In this document: in pieces, positions 51,531 through 60,792 of the stretch | Layout of the letters: the number at the start of each line of letters is the position of its first letter | Numbering within the stretch: position 1 is the first letter of the stretch | Source: Pseudomonas fluorescens | GTDB lineage: Bacteria > Pseudomonadota > Gammaproteobacteria > Pseudomonadales > Pseudomonadaceae | Direction of reading: 5' to 3' | Length of the DNA stretch: 64,000 bases | Assembly: GCF_002022275.1 (NCBI RefSeq) | Contig: NZ_MSDF01000057.1 | Coordinates: forward strand, 1 to 64,000 | Position numbers and translations under genes: made by a program | The notes under the pieces: model-generated | The model's database searches: none | What the model was told of the DNA's origin: nothing | The model's input: the letters and a program-made list of their open reading frames with translations, nothing else

Positions 51531-52784
51531 CTACCAGAGCGCCAGGGTATAGCCCAGCATCACGCGGTTTTCGTTCACATCATTGAAGTAGTTGCCCTTG
51601 CTCAGGGCGTTGCGCCAGCGCATCGACACGCCTTTGAACGGCCCGTTCTGCACCACGTAACTGACGTCCAGGTCACGTTCCCATTCACGCCCTTCGCCGT
51701 TGAAGCCAATCACCTCGGCCGAATCGCCCTTGGCGTACTTGATGCCCATCAACAGGCCCGGCAAGCCAAGGTCGGCGAAGTTGTAGTCGTAGCGCGCGTG
51801 CCAGGCCTGTTCCTTGGTCTGGGTAAAGTTGCTGAACTGGTATTCGGTAAACAGGTAGGTGATCGAACCGTCCAGGTAGGTAAACGGCGTGGTGCCGTAC
51901 TGGCGCTGGAAACCGCCGCCGATGCTGTGGCCGCCGTACTGGTAGGTAAAGCGCGTGCTCAATGCGCTGTTGTCGACTTTGCCGGCCAGGCCCGCGCCGT
52001 CCTTGTCGGAGTTGAAGTAGCGCACGTCGGTTTTCAACGTACCGCCGCCCAGCCCGAAGTTGTTCTTGAAGCCCACGTACTGCTGCTGGTAGATGCTGTC
52101 CAGCGCGGCGAAGTGGTAGCTGACCAGCGTGTTCGGCGTCAGCGAGTAATCACCCCCGGCAAAACGGAACTTGTCGCTCAGCGCCGTGCTTTTGTAGACC
52201 TTGCTGACGGTGGTCAGCTTCATGTCTTCATAGTTGGTGGAGTCGCGATCCTTGGCCTGGTCGATCTGCCCAAGGGTGACTTTGAGATTGCTGATGTCGT
52301 TGGACACCAGTTGCGTACCGCTGAACGACTGCGGGAAAAGACGGCTGGTGTTGGGCTGCAAAATCGGCAGGTCCGGCACCAGGTAACCCACGCGCAACTC
52401 GCTTTTGGCGAAACGCGCCTTACCCGTCACGCCGAGTTTTGAGTACTCGTCGGAGACGTTCTTGTCGCTGTCACGTTGCAGCAAACCCGTACCCGAAAGG
52501 CCCGGGCTGGAGTCGAGTTTCACTCCCAGCATGCCGGTCAAATCCAGGCCGAAACCCACGGTGCCCTCGGTAAACCCCGACTTGATACCCAGGATAAAAC
52601 CCTGCGCCCATTCCGCACGCATCGACTGCGATGCGGCTTCGCGGTAGTCGCGGTTGAAGTAGTAGTTCTTCAATTCCAGCGTACCGCTGCTGTCCTTGAT
52701 GAAGTCGGCCTGGGCGGCGAACGGGATCATCCCGCTGCTCACGACGCCTACGCCTGTGATGAGTTGAGTCAGGGATTTTTTCAT
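51531..52784 (-). CDS. OprD family outer-membrane porin
   Basis: A 417-residue porin with a signal peptide (MKKSLTQLITGVGVVSSGMI to about FAAQA) and the OprD family opening FIKDSSGTLELKNYYFNRDY, then EWAQGFILGIKSGFTEGTVG. It ends in MLGYTLALW, an aromatic terminus for outer-membrane insertion. The ABC dipeptide-type system lies just upstream on the same strand, suggesting a shared peptide or amino-acid substrate. A CA-rich motif occurs in the leader. Confidence 0.9.
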   Translation of the reverse strand: MKKSLTQLITGVGVVSSGMIPFAAQADFIKDSSGTLELKNYYFNRDYREAASQSMRAEWAQGFILGIKSGFTEGTVGFGLDLTGMLGVKLDSSPGLSGTGLLQRDSDKNVSDEYSKLGVTGKARFAKSELRVGYLVPDLPILQPNTSRLFPQSFSGTQLVSNDISNLKVTLGQIDQAKDRDSTNYEDMKLTTVSKVYKSTALSDKFRFAGGDYSLTPNTLVSYHFAALDSIYQQQYVGFKNNFGLGGGTLKTDVRYFNSDKDGAGLAGKVDNSALSTRFTYQYGGHSIGGGFQRQYGTTPFTYLDGSITYLFTEYQFSNFTQTKEQAWHARYDYNFADLGLPGLLMGIKYAKGDSAEVIGFNGEGREWERDLDVSYVVQNGPFKGVSMRWRNALSKGNYFNDVNENRVMLGYTLALW

Positions 52785-52818
52785 TTTTTTAAGCTCCTGG
52801 CAGTGTCATGGTTGGGGG

Positions 52819-52829
52819 TTTTTATTGTT
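52819..52829 (-). promoter_or_regulatory. CA-rich Hfq/Crc-type motif upstream of oprD-like gene
   Basis: The mRNA strand reads AACAATAAAAA about 35 bases before the start, fitting AAnAAnAA. Confidence 0.5.
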
Positions 52830-52895
52830 CTTCGGACGTGGCTTCGCCATTCGCGCCAATCAGCGATTGGCGCGGCGGGTGAAATCAGTCCTGGG

Positions 52896-54539
52896 TTACA
52901 GCGCTAGCGGTACGGGGCCCTGGCGGATGCGGTAGCCACCGTTTTCAAGTTTCTCCAAGGGGCTGGCGGCGGCCAGCAGCTTGCGGGTGTAAGGGTGTTG
53001 CGGGCGGTCGAAAATCTCATCACGCGCGCCCATTTCCACTACCCTGCCCTCGCTCATCACCGCCACCCGGTGGGCAATGCGCTCCACGGCGGCCAGGTCG
53101 TGGGAGATGAACAGGCAGGCAAAGCCGTACTGGGCCTGCAGGCGCTCGAACAGTTCGAGAATCTGCTTCTGGATGGTCATGTCCAGCGCCGAAATCGGTT
53201 CGTCGGCAATCACCAGCCGTGGGTGACGCACCAGCGCGCGGCCAATCGCGACACGCTGGCGTTGCCCACCGGAGAGCTGATGCGGGAAGCGGTCGACAAA
53301 CTGCTCGGCCAAGCCGATGTCCAGCAGGGTTTTCGTCACGCGCTCACGCTTTTGCTCGGCGCTCATGCCGGGCACATGGCGCAGGGGCTCGGCGAGGATG
53401 TCGCCGATTTTCATGCGTGGGTCGAGGGACGAATACGGGTCCTGGAAAATCATCTGGCATTGCAGCCGATGCTCGCGGTTGCCGGACTTGAGAATGTCCA
53501 CGCCTTCAAACTCGATGGTGCCGGCACAGGCTTTGTTCAGGCCGACAATCGCCCGGCCCAGGGTGGTTTTGCCCGAGCCGCTGCCGCCCACCAGGGCCAG
53601 GGTTTCGCCCGGTGCGATGCTCAGGTTGGCCGAGTGCACCACGCGTTTGAACTGGCTGCGGCCCCAAAAGCTGCGCGGGCCCGGGTGTTCAATGCACACG
53701 TCCCTGACAGTCAGTAACGGGCGATCCGATGGCGGTAGATCCGCCAACTCACCGCGGCGTGGCAAAGCCTCCAGCAATTGCCGGGTGTACTCGGCCTTGG
53801 GCGACAGCAGAATCTGTTCGATCGTGCCCTGCTCCACCGCGCGACCTTCACGCATCACCACCACCTTGTCGGCGTAGCGCGCGACCAGCGACAGGTCATG
53901 GCTGATAAACAGAATCGCCGTGCCTTGCTCGCGGGTCAGGTCGAGCATCAGCTTCAACACGTCCAGTTGCGCCAGGCAATCCAAAGCCGTAGTCGGTTCG
54001 TCGGCAATCAGCAGCGCCGGGCGCAGCAGCATCACCGAGGCGAGCATGATGCGTTGGCGCATGCCACCGGAGAACTCATGGGGGAACGCCGCCAGGCAAC
54101 GCTCGGCGTCCTTGATGCCGATATGGCCGAGCATCTCCAGGCTGCGTGCGCGAATATGCTCCTCGGTCAGTTTGGTGTGCAGGCGCAGGCCCTCAGCCAT
54201 TTGCTCACCGATGCTCATGGACGGGTTCAGCGAGACCATGGGTTCCTGGAACACCATGCCGATCTTCGCCCCGCGCAGCAGGCGCAGTTGTTCGGGCTTG
54301 AGGCTGTTGAGGTCATGGCCCTGAAACCGCACCTGCCCGCCGCAATGTTCCAGCGGCGGCGGCAGCAGGCCGATGGCGGCGCGGGCAGCCATGGTCTTGC
54401 CGCTGCCGGACTCACCGACCAAGGCGACGATTTCGCCCGGTGCGATGGTGAAACTCAAATCATTGACCGCCAGCGGGCCATGGGCGCCGACGCGGATTTT
54501 CAGGTGATCGACGGCCAACAGTACGTCAGTCATGTTCAT
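52896..54539 (-). CDS. Dipeptide/oligopeptide-type ABC transporter, fused dual ATPase
   Basis: A 547-residue protein combining DppD- and DppF-like ATPases. Domain 1 has Walker A GESGSGKT, signature FSGGMRQRIM and Walker B LLIADEPTTALDC. Domain 2 has GGSGSGKTT, LSGGQRQRVAIG and LVIADEPISALD. The start overlaps the upstream permease stop by four bases (ATGA). It is the last gene of the tightly coupled SBP-permease-permease-ATPase operon. Confidence 0.92.
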   Translation of the reverse strand: MNMTDVLLAVDHLKIRVGAHGPLAVNDLSFTIAPGEIVALVGESGSGKTMAARAAIGLLPPPLEHCGGQVRFQGHDLNSLKPEQLRLLRGAKIGMVFQEPMVSLNPSMSIGEQMAEGLRLHTKLTEEHIRARSLEMLGHIGIKDAERCLAAFPHEFSGGMRQRIMLASVMLLRPALLIADEPTTALDCLAQLDVLKLMLDLTREQGTAILFISHDLSLVARYADKVVVMREGRAVEQGTIEQILLSPKAEYTRQLLEALPRRGELADLPPSDRPLLTVRDVCIEHPGPRSFWGRSQFKRVVHSANLSIAPGETLALVGGSGSGKTTLGRAIVGLNKACAGTIEFEGVDILKSGNREHRLQCQMIFQDPYSSLDPRMKIGDILAEPLRHVPGMSAEQKRERVTKTLLDIGLAEQFVDRFPHQLSGGQRQRVAIGRALVRHPRLVIADEPISALDMTIQKQILELFERLQAQYGFACLFISHDLAAVERIAHRVAVMSEGRVVEMGARDEIFDRPQHPYTRKLLAAASPLEKLENGGYRIRQGPVPLAL

Positions 54540-55414
54540 TTACTCATCCGTGGATCAAGGCGGTCACGCAAGGCGTCGCCACACAGGTTGAACGCCAGCA
54601 GCGCCATGGCGATGCAGACCCCGGGAAACAGCCCCAGCCAGCTGGCCGTGGCAATGTACGGCCGGCTCGCCGCAAGCATGTTGCCCCAGGTGGCCGCCGG
54701 AGGCGGCACGCCCAGGCCGAGGAAGCTCAAGGCGCTTTCCGCGAGAATCGCCCAGCCAAACATGCTGGTCGCCAGCACGCACACCGGCGCCACGCAGTTC
54801 GGCGCGATGTGGCGCAGCATGGTGTACAGCTCTGAATTGCCGATCACCCGCGAGGCTTCCACAAACTCTTTCTCACGCAGCGACAACACCGTACCGCGCA
54901 CCACCCGCACCACCGACGGCGTGTACGCCAGACTCAAGGCGAAGACGATGCCGTACAGGCTCGGGCCGATGATCGCCATCAAGCCCAGCGCCAGCAGAAT
55001 CCCCGGAAACGCGAGCAATGCGTCGTTGATCATCATCAGGCCACGGTCGACCCAGCCACGCAGGAAACCGGCGAGCAAGCCAAGAAAGGTGCCGGCGACA
55101 ATCGCCAGGCTCACCGTCAACACACTCACCCACAGGCTGGTGTGCGCGCCGATCATCAAGCGGCTCAACACATCGCGGCCGTATTCATCAGTGCCCAGCA
55201 AGTGCGCGGCGGTAGGCGCTTGCAAGCGTGCCAGCAGGTTCAACGCCAGCGGGTCGCGGGGCGTCCACACCAGGCCGAGGGCGGCCATGATCAACAGCAA
55301 CGCCAGTAACGTCGCGCCGATCAGTGCGTTCAATGGCGGCACACGCCAGGCCCTGGGGGCACGCGCCGGTGCCGGCAGCAGCACGTCGGGCGCAACGGGA
55401 AGGGGCTTATTCAT
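54536..55414 (-). CDS. Peptide-type ABC transporter permease (DppC-like)
   Basis: A 292-residue permease with about six helices and the EAA-loop region SLREKEFVEASRVIGNSELY. HLLGTDEYGRDVLSRLMIGA is the standard DppC/OppC mark. It overlaps genes on both sides by four bases, indicating translational coupling. Confidence 0.92.
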   Translation of the reverse strand: MNKPLPVAPDVLLPAPARAPRAWRVPPLNALIGATLLALLLIMAALGLVWTPRDPLALNLLARLQAPTAAHLLGTDEYGRDVLSRLMIGAHTSLWVSVLTVSLAIVAGTFLGLLAGFLRGWVDRGLMMINDALLAFPGILLALGLMAIIGPSLYGIVFALSLAYTPSVVRVVRGTVLSLREKEFVEASRVIGNSELYTMLRHIAPNCVAPVCVLATSMFGWAILAESALSFLGLGVPPPAATWGNMLAASRPYIATASWLGLFPGVCIAMALLAFNLCGDALRDRLDPRMSK

Positions 55415-56358
55415 AACTTAACCCTGGGGTCGAAGAGCGGGTACAGCAGGTCCACCAACAGGTTGACCAGCACATAAACAAAGGTCACCAGCAGCAGGCA
55501 GCCTTGCAGCACGGGATAGTCGCGGGCGTAGATGGCGTCGACCATCAGGCGGCCGATGCCCGGCAGGGTGAACACGGTTTCCAGCACCGCGATGCCGCTG
55601 AGCAAGTTGCCGAGGATCAGGCCGATCAGGGTCAAGGTCGGTGCAAACGAGTTGCGCAACGCATGGCGCCACAGCACCGCGCGTTCCGACAAACCCTTGG
55701 CCCGCGCATGGGTGATGTATTCCAGGCGCAGCACTTCAATCGCACTGGCCCGCGCCATACGGGTGATCGCGCCGAGCTCCACCAGCGTCAACGTGACAAT
55801 CGGCAGCACGATAAAGGTCACCGCCTGCCACGGCGATTGGCTGAACGACACATAGCCCACCACCGGCAACCAGCCGAGCTTGATACCGAAGGCATAGAGC
55901 AACAGCAGGCCGAGCCAGAAGCTCGGGATCGACAACAACAGCGTCGCCGTCGACACCACGCCAAAGTCCAGCGCACTGTCCTGCTTCCACGCGGCGAGCA
56001 AGCCCGCAGGCACGGCGATCAACGCGGCCAGCAACACCGAGACCAGTACGATCCCGGCACTCACCTGGAAGCGGTCCAGAATCAGCGGCAGCACCGCCTC
56101 ATTGGTGGTGATCGAATGCCCCAGATCACCACTGAGCACGGCCTTGAGCCAGATCACAAACTGCACCGGCAAGGGCTGGTCCAGCCCCAGAGACGCGCGG
56201 GCAACCTCCAGGCTATGCGCGTCGGCCATGTCGCCAAGCATCAACAAAGCGGGGTCACCCGGCACAAGACGGATGATCGCGAACACCATCAGCGAGATCA
56301 GTAGCAAGGTCGGGATCGACATCGCCAGGCGTTGAGAAATAAAGCGGAACATCCTCAA
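55411..56358 (-). CDS. Peptide-type ABC transporter permease (DppB-like)
   Basis: A 315-residue permease with about six helices. Family marks are LVPGDPALLMLGD near residue 35, the EAA-type stretch YITHARAKGLSERAVLWRHA and the segment ETVFTLPGIGRLMVDAIYAR. Starts four bases inside the end of the binding-protein gene. Confidence 0.92.
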   Translation of the reverse strand: MRMFRFISQRLAMSIPTLLLISLMVFAIIRLVPGDPALLMLGDMADAHSLEVARASLGLDQPLPVQFVIWLKAVLSGDLGHSITTNEAVLPLILDRFQVSAGIVLVSVLLAALIAVPAGLLAAWKQDSALDFGVVSTATLLLSIPSFWLGLLLLYAFGIKLGWLPVVGYVSFSQSPWQAVTFIVLPIVTLTLVELGAITRMARASAIEVLRLEYITHARAKGLSERAVLWRHALRNSFAPTLTLIGLILGNLLSGIAVLETVFTLPGIGRLMVDAIYARDYPVLQGCLLLVTFVYVLVNLLVDLLYPLFDPRVKL

Positions 56359-57917
56359 TTACTCCCGGAAGCGGGGACGCTGACGGTCCACAGGCGCGGC
56401 TTGGACACCGGCCAGGTGCGCAGGCCTTTCACGTAGTCGCGGCTGGCGGCAATCGCGTTGCCGTTGTACATCGGGATCAGCGGCACGTCCTTGAGCATCT
56501 GCTGGTGCAGTTGGTCGAACAACGCCTGGCGTTTGGTGATGTCGCCTTCGCGCTGGGCTTCACGCAGCCAGTGGCGGGCGTCGGGGTTGTCCCAGACCTT
56601 GCGGGCTTCCTTGTCCTTGTCGCCGGTCATCGAGTCAAAACTCAGGGCCGGGTCGAGGCGCTCGGAATACGGGAACGCCATCATCTGATAGTTGCCGCTC
56701 TGGTAGCGCTCAAGCTGGGTGCCCCACTCCAGGGTTTCCAGTTCCAGGTTGATGCCGCTGGCCTTGGCCATGGCTTGCACGAACACGCCCATATCGAAGA
56801 TCGCCGCGTAGCGCTTGTTGACGATCAGCTTGATCGGCTCGCCTTTGTAGCCCGCCTCGCGCAGCAGTTGCGCGGTCTTGGCCGGGTCGAAGGCAAAGCC
56901 CTGATCTTCAATGGCGGTGTGGTAATGGCTGCCACTGGCGACCATCGAGTTATTCGCCTTGGAACGCCCGCCGGTCAGGGCTTCGACGATTTGCGCAGTG
57001 TCCAGCGCGTGGGCGATGGCCTGGCGCAGGCGCACATCTTTAAGCAACGGGTCGCGGGTCTGGAACAGCAAGGCATTGACCGACATAGTGCCGCTGGAGG
57101 TCACGCGCACGCCGGGGTTGGCGGCCAGCTCGGTGGCGTCCAGCGGGGTCACATCAATCAGCAGGTCGACGTTTTTCGACAGCAATGCCGCCTTGGCCGC
57201 CGCCGGGTCCGGGATCACCAATAAGCGCACACGGTCCAGGCTGGTGGTTTTGTTGCCGGTGTAGCCGTCGGGTTCTTTTTCATCGCGCGGCGTGTAGTTG
57301 GCGTTGCGCAGCAGTTCGACGTATTGGCCGGGTTTCCACTCGCCCAGTTGAAACGGTCCGGTGCCGACCGGCGCTTTCCAGCTGCCGTCGGCGTTGAGCG
57401 AGTCCGGCGACAGAATGCCGCTGCCGCCACATTCCGGCAGTGCGGTGCTGGTAAGGAACAGGCCGTTGGGCTTGTCGAGGGTAAACACCACGGTCAGTGG
57501 GTCCGGGGCACTCATGTCGACAATTTTTGCGCCGCCATGGCCGTCGAATTCAGGCGCGCAGCGCCATTGGGTCTTGGGGTCGAGGAAGCGCTTCCAGGTC
57601 CACAGCACCTCGGCGGACGTCAGCGGCTTGCCGTTCTGGAACTTCACCCCGTCGCGCAGGTGGAAGGTGTAGCGCAGGCCGTCGTCGGACACCTGCACGT
57701 CTTTGGCCAGCAGCGGGCCGACGGTGGCGTCTTCACGAAATGCCACCAGCCCTTCGGTGATGTGCATGATCACAGCGTCCGAGTTGGTGTCGCGGTTCAC
57801 GCCCGGGTCGGTGCTGCGAATGTCGGCGTTGAGCGCCACCTTCAAGACACTTTCAGCGTGGGCAGTGCCCATCAGCGCCGCAGACAAGGCGCCTGCCAGG
57901 ATAAAAGTCTTGTTCAT
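56355..57917 (-). CDS. Peptide-type ABC transporter substrate-binding protein (family 5)
   Basis: A 520-residue periplasmic protein. The signal peptide is MNKTFILAGALSAALMGTAHA. The family 5 marks are DIRSTDPGVNRDTNSDAVI, then YTFHLRDGVKFQNGKPLTSA. The ATG at 57917 is used; a GTG at 57929 with AAGGA upstream is a fair alternative and would add four residues. It heads the ABC operon, divergent from a LysR gene. Substrate could be a peptide, opine or acylated amino acid. Confidence 0.9.
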   Translation of the reverse strand: MNKTFILAGALSAALMGTAHAESVLKVALNADIRSTDPGVNRDTNSDAVIMHITEGLVAFREDATVGPLLAKDVQVSDDGLRYTFHLRDGVKFQNGKPLTSAEVLWTWKRFLDPKTQWRCAPEFDGHGGAKIVDMSAPDPLTVVFTLDKPNGLFLTSTALPECGGSGILSPDSLNADGSWKAPVGTGPFQLGEWKPGQYVELLRNANYTPRDEKEPDGYTGNKTTSLDRVRLLVIPDPAAAKAALLSKNVDLLIDVTPLDATELAANPGVRVTSSGTMSVNALLFQTRDPLLKDVRLRQAIAHALDTAQIVEALTGGRSKANNSMVASGSHYHTAIEDQGFAFDPAKTAQLLREAGYKGEPIKLIVNKRYAAIFDMGVFVQAMAKASGINLELETLEWGTQLERYQSGNYQMMAFPYSERLDPALSFDSMTGDKDKEARKVWDNPDARHWLREAQREGDITKRQALFDQLHQQMLKDVPLIPMYNGNAIAASRDYVKGLRTWPVSKPRLWTVSVPASGSN

Positions 57918-58002
57918 GGATAAATGCACCTTAACTGTTCCTTACGCATGGGTTCGGACGCTGGCAGGACCCAAAAAGAGGCACGGCCGAACTCCTGAAT
58001 AG

Positions 58003-58016
58003 TTGTTGTTGTTTTA
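58003..58016 (-). promoter_or_regulatory. CA-rich Hfq/Crc-type motif in the ABC operon leader
   Basis: The mRNA strand reads TAAAACAACAACAA, 86 bases before the start. It fits AAnAAnAA twice. Its distance from the start is larger than in the other cases. Confidence 0.5.
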
Positions 58017-58088
58017 GTCGCCGTTCACGGTGGGCGAATGTTCCTGGACCGATCTTATTCTTCACGCGCCAACCTTGAGAAGAACGCT

Positions 58089-58123
58089 CCAGGTGATCGG
58101 GCTCGGGTTTTCCGATCACTTGG
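58089..58123. promoter_or_regulatory. 12-bp inverted repeat in the LysR/ABC divergent region
   Basis: CCAGGTGATCGG (58089-58100) faces CCGATCACTTGG (58112-58123), 11 of 12 matching, with an 11-base centre. The gap 57930-58296 has no gene. The repeat is a plausible operator; it lacks a U-tract, so it is not a standard terminator. Confidence 0.5.
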
Positions 58124-58296
58124 CCATTTAGCCTCGCAATGCCCTGAGCCTACCGAAAAATCGAGGCTTAAAGCCGTTTACGCACGATCAAAAATAATGA
58201 ACCTGATCGGCCAAACCGATCTGTGCGCCCCGTCGACCATCAGATAAGCTGGCCGGCATCCAATGGTTTAAATGCCGCACCCCGAGGCAGTTCTTC

Positions 58297-59211
58297 ATGA
58301 CACTCACCCATCTCCGTGCGTTCTGTGCCGTGGTCGAAAAAGGCAGTTTCCGCTCTGCTGCGCGCCAGCTGGACGTGGCGCAAAGCACCCTGACCCAATC
58401 GATCCAGACCCTCGAAAAAGAACTTGGGGTGGTCTTGCTGCAACGCTCGAACCAGGGCATCAACCTGACCCCGGCCGGCGAAGTGTTCCTGGTGCGCGCG
58501 CGCTCCATCACCCTCGATTGCGAACGCGCCCTGCTCGACCTGCAACCGTGGAAAGGCGAACCCGAAGGCAACATCGCCCTGGGCGTCACCTCCGAGCCCT
58601 TGGCCGAACTGTTGCTACCGGTGCTGAGCAACTTCACCCAGCGCTTCCCGCGCATTCAGGTGCACGTGGCCAGCGACACCACCAAAGGGCTGGTCGAGAA
58701 GGTACGCGATGGCCGCCTGGACTTTGTGCTGTGCCCGCTGGCGCCGAATGTCACCGATATCGACCTGGCCATCGATCGGCTCTACAGCTCCAACGCCGGG
58801 ATTATTGCGCGCAAGGGCCATCCGCTGGCCCAGGCCAAATCCGTGCAGGCGCTGGTGGACTGCCAGTGGATCAGCGTGCGCCCCTCCGGTGTGGTCGGCG
58901 GTGCGGAAAACCGCCTGGTCGAGCTGTTTCGCACCCAGGGCCTGGCGCCGCCGAAAATCGCGATCACCACCGATTCGTTGCTGGAAACCCTGCACATCGT
59001 CTCGGAAACCGACTACCTGACCATCGAGCCGCGCATGCTGCCGGGGATGAAACTGTTTTCCAGCGCGCTGACCACCATTGCCATCGACGAACCGCTGGCG
59101 AGCCGCGATGTGTGCCTGATCAGCCGGCGCTCCTCGCCGCTGACCAGTGTCAGCCAGGAACTCACCAGCATGCTGATTTCCTATTCACGGCTGGTGCATC
59201 GCAGCCGTTGA
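58297..59211 (+). CDS. LysR family transcriptional regulator
   Basis: A 304-residue regulator with an N-terminal winged helix (MTLTHLRAFCAVVEKGSFRS, DVAQSTLTQSIQTLEKELG) and a two-lobed effector domain. It is divergent from the ABC operon and followed 23 bases later by the serine hydrolase on the same strand. Likely regulates one or both. Confidence 0.88.
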   Translation: MTLTHLRAFCAVVEKGSFRSAARQLDVAQSTLTQSIQTLEKELGVVLLQRSNQGINLTPAGEVFLVRARSITLDCERALLDLQPWKGEPEGNIALGVTSEPLAELLLPVLSNFTQRFPRIQVHVASDTTKGLVEKVRDGRLDFVLCPLAPNVTDIDLAIDRLYSSNAGIIARKGHPLAQAKSVQALVDCQWISVRPSGVVGGAENRLVELFRTQGLAPPKIAITTDSLLETLHIVSETDYLTIEPRMLPGMKLFSSALTTIAIDEPLASRDVCLISRRSSPLTSVSQELTSMLISYSRLVHRSR

Positions 59212-59234
59212 CCTTTAGCCCCACGAGCCTATTC

Positions 59235-60659
59235 ATGCCGCCGATTTCCTACGATGGTTTGCCCCGTGCCAGCGCCAGCAGTGTTGGCGTTGACCCCGAT
59301 CAAGTAGTTGCCTTTCTCGACGCAGTCAAAGCCGCTGGCCTGGACCTGCACGGTTTCATGCTGCACCGCCACGGCCATGTGCTCGCCGAAGGCTGGACCT
59401 GGCCGGTGGACCCCAACGAGCCGCGCGTGCTGCACTCCATGGCCAAGAGTTTCACCGGCTGCGCAATTGGCTTGGCGATCGACGAAGGCTTGTTGAAACT
59501 TGATGACCGCTTGGTGAGTTTCTTCCCCGATGAAGTGCCGGCAGATGCAGACCCGCGCCTGGCAGAAATGACCGTCGAGCACCTGTTGACCATGCGCACC
59601 GGCCACGCCAGCAATACCTCAGGCTCGGTATGGCGCGGCATCGACACCAGCTGGATTGCCGAATTCTTCAAGATTCCACTGGTTTATGCGCCGGGCACTG
59701 ACTACGTCTACACCAGCGCGGCGAGCTACATGTTGTCGGCGCTGATCAACCGCGTGACCGGGCAGACCCTGCACGCCTACCTGAAACCGCGCCTGTTCGC
59801 GCCGCTGGACATCCATAACGAACACTGGGACATCGGCCCCGATGGTGTGAACCCCGGTGGCAATGGCCTGACTGCGCCGGTTTCTGCCGTGTTGAAACTG
59901 GCCGTGCTGCATGCTCAGGACGGCGTGTGGAACGGCCAGCAGGTCATGCCTGCGGCCTGGGTCAAGGCGGCGACGCAACCCCAAGGCGGGCCGAACAGCC
60001 GCTACGGCTACCACTGGATGATGAAACCCGGCGGCGCCTTCAGCGCACTGGGTGTGTTTGTGCAGATGGCGGCGGTGTACCGCGAGCATGGCGCGACGCT
60101 GGTAGTGGTCGGCGGCATGAAGAACTCGGCCGAGATCATTCCGTTTATCGAGCGGTATTTTCCGGCGGCGTTTGGCGGCGGTGGGACGCCCAAGGCGGAT
60201 GCGCGATTGGAGGCGCGGTTGGCGAGCATGGCTGAGCGGCCGTTGTTGGTTTCAGCCTGTGCGGCACCCGCAGACTCGACGCGCGTGTTTGCGATGGCCG
60301 AGAACGGGTTGGGCGTGAAGCAGTTGTCGTTCGACTTCCGGGCGGGTGTGCTGAGGTTCGAATTGACCGACAACCAGGCGACTCACCGCCTGAGCGTGGG
60401 CGTCGACCATTGGCTGGCAGGCACCACCAGCATGCCCGGCCGCGCCTTGCACCATGGCTATGAATTCAACGATGCACAGATCGTCGCCGGCGCCCGCTGG
60501 CTGGATACGCAGACCCTGGAAATGACCTGGATCTACCCGCAGACCGCGTTTCGCGACCGGGTGGTGTGCGTGTTTGAGGGTGACACGGTGAGATTCGCCC
60601 GCACCGTCAACGTCAACAGCGCAGAGCGCGAGCAGGCGGTATTAACAGGCACAACATAG
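59235..60659 (+). CDS. Serine hydrolase of the beta-lactamase/DD-peptidase family
   Basis: A 474-residue penicillin-binding-protein-like hydrolase. The nucleophile motif is SMAK (S68, K71), with Y159 in YVYTSAASYML as the second motif. No signal peptide is seen, so it should be cytoplasmic, like EstB-type esterases or D-amino-peptidases. The last third (LSFDFRAGVLRFELTDNQ) is a beta domain like those of D-aminopeptidase-type enzymes. The gene follows LysR and is divergent from the ABC operon, so it may cleave the imported compound. Confidence 0.83.
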   Translation: MPPISYDGLPRASASSVGVDPDQVVAFLDAVKAAGLDLHGFMLHRHGHVLAEGWTWPVDPNEPRVLHSMAKSFTGCAIGLAIDEGLLKLDDRLVSFFPDEVPADADPRLAEMTVEHLLTMRTGHASNTSGSVWRGIDTSWIAEFFKIPLVYAPGTDYVYTSAASYMLSALINRVTGQTLHAYLKPRLFAPLDIHNEHWDIGPDGVNPGGNGLTAPVSAVLKLAVLHAQDGVWNGQQVMPAAWVKAATQPQGGPNSRYGYHWMMKPGGAFSALGVFVQMAAVYREHGATLVVVGGMKNSAEIIPFIERYFPAAFGGGGTPKADARLEARLASMAERPLLVSACAAPADSTRVFAMAENGLGVKQLSFDFRAGVLRFELTDNQATHRLSVGVDHWLAGTTSMPGRALHHGYEFNDAQIVAGARWLDTQTLEMTWIYPQTAFRDRVVCVFEGDTVRFARTVNVNSAEREQAVLTGTT

Positions 60660-60666
60660 AACTAAA

Positions 60667-60771
60667 TGTGGGAGCGGCGGTTCGACGCTTCGACTTGCCC
60701 GCGATAGCGGTGTGTCAGTTAGTGATTGTGTTGACTGACACTCCCTCATCGCGGGCAAGCCCGCTCCCACA
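60667..60771. repeat. Inverted REP pair ending in a T-run
   Basis: TGTGGGAGCGGCGGTTCG with CTTGCCCGCGATAGCGG faces CATCGCGGGCAAGCCCGCTC (60747-60766) and CCCACA, followed by six T. The left arm carries an insertion (GGTTCGACGCTTCGA) like that at 28950-28967. It lies between convergent genes. Confidence 0.8.
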
Positions 60772-60792
60772 TTTTTTGATTGATGCCAAACC

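Noticed and set aside
58272..59234. A frame joining upstream sequence with the serine hydrolase as one protein
   Set aside because: The first part is a shadow of the LysR gene; the real hydrolase starts at 59235 where conserved sequence begins.
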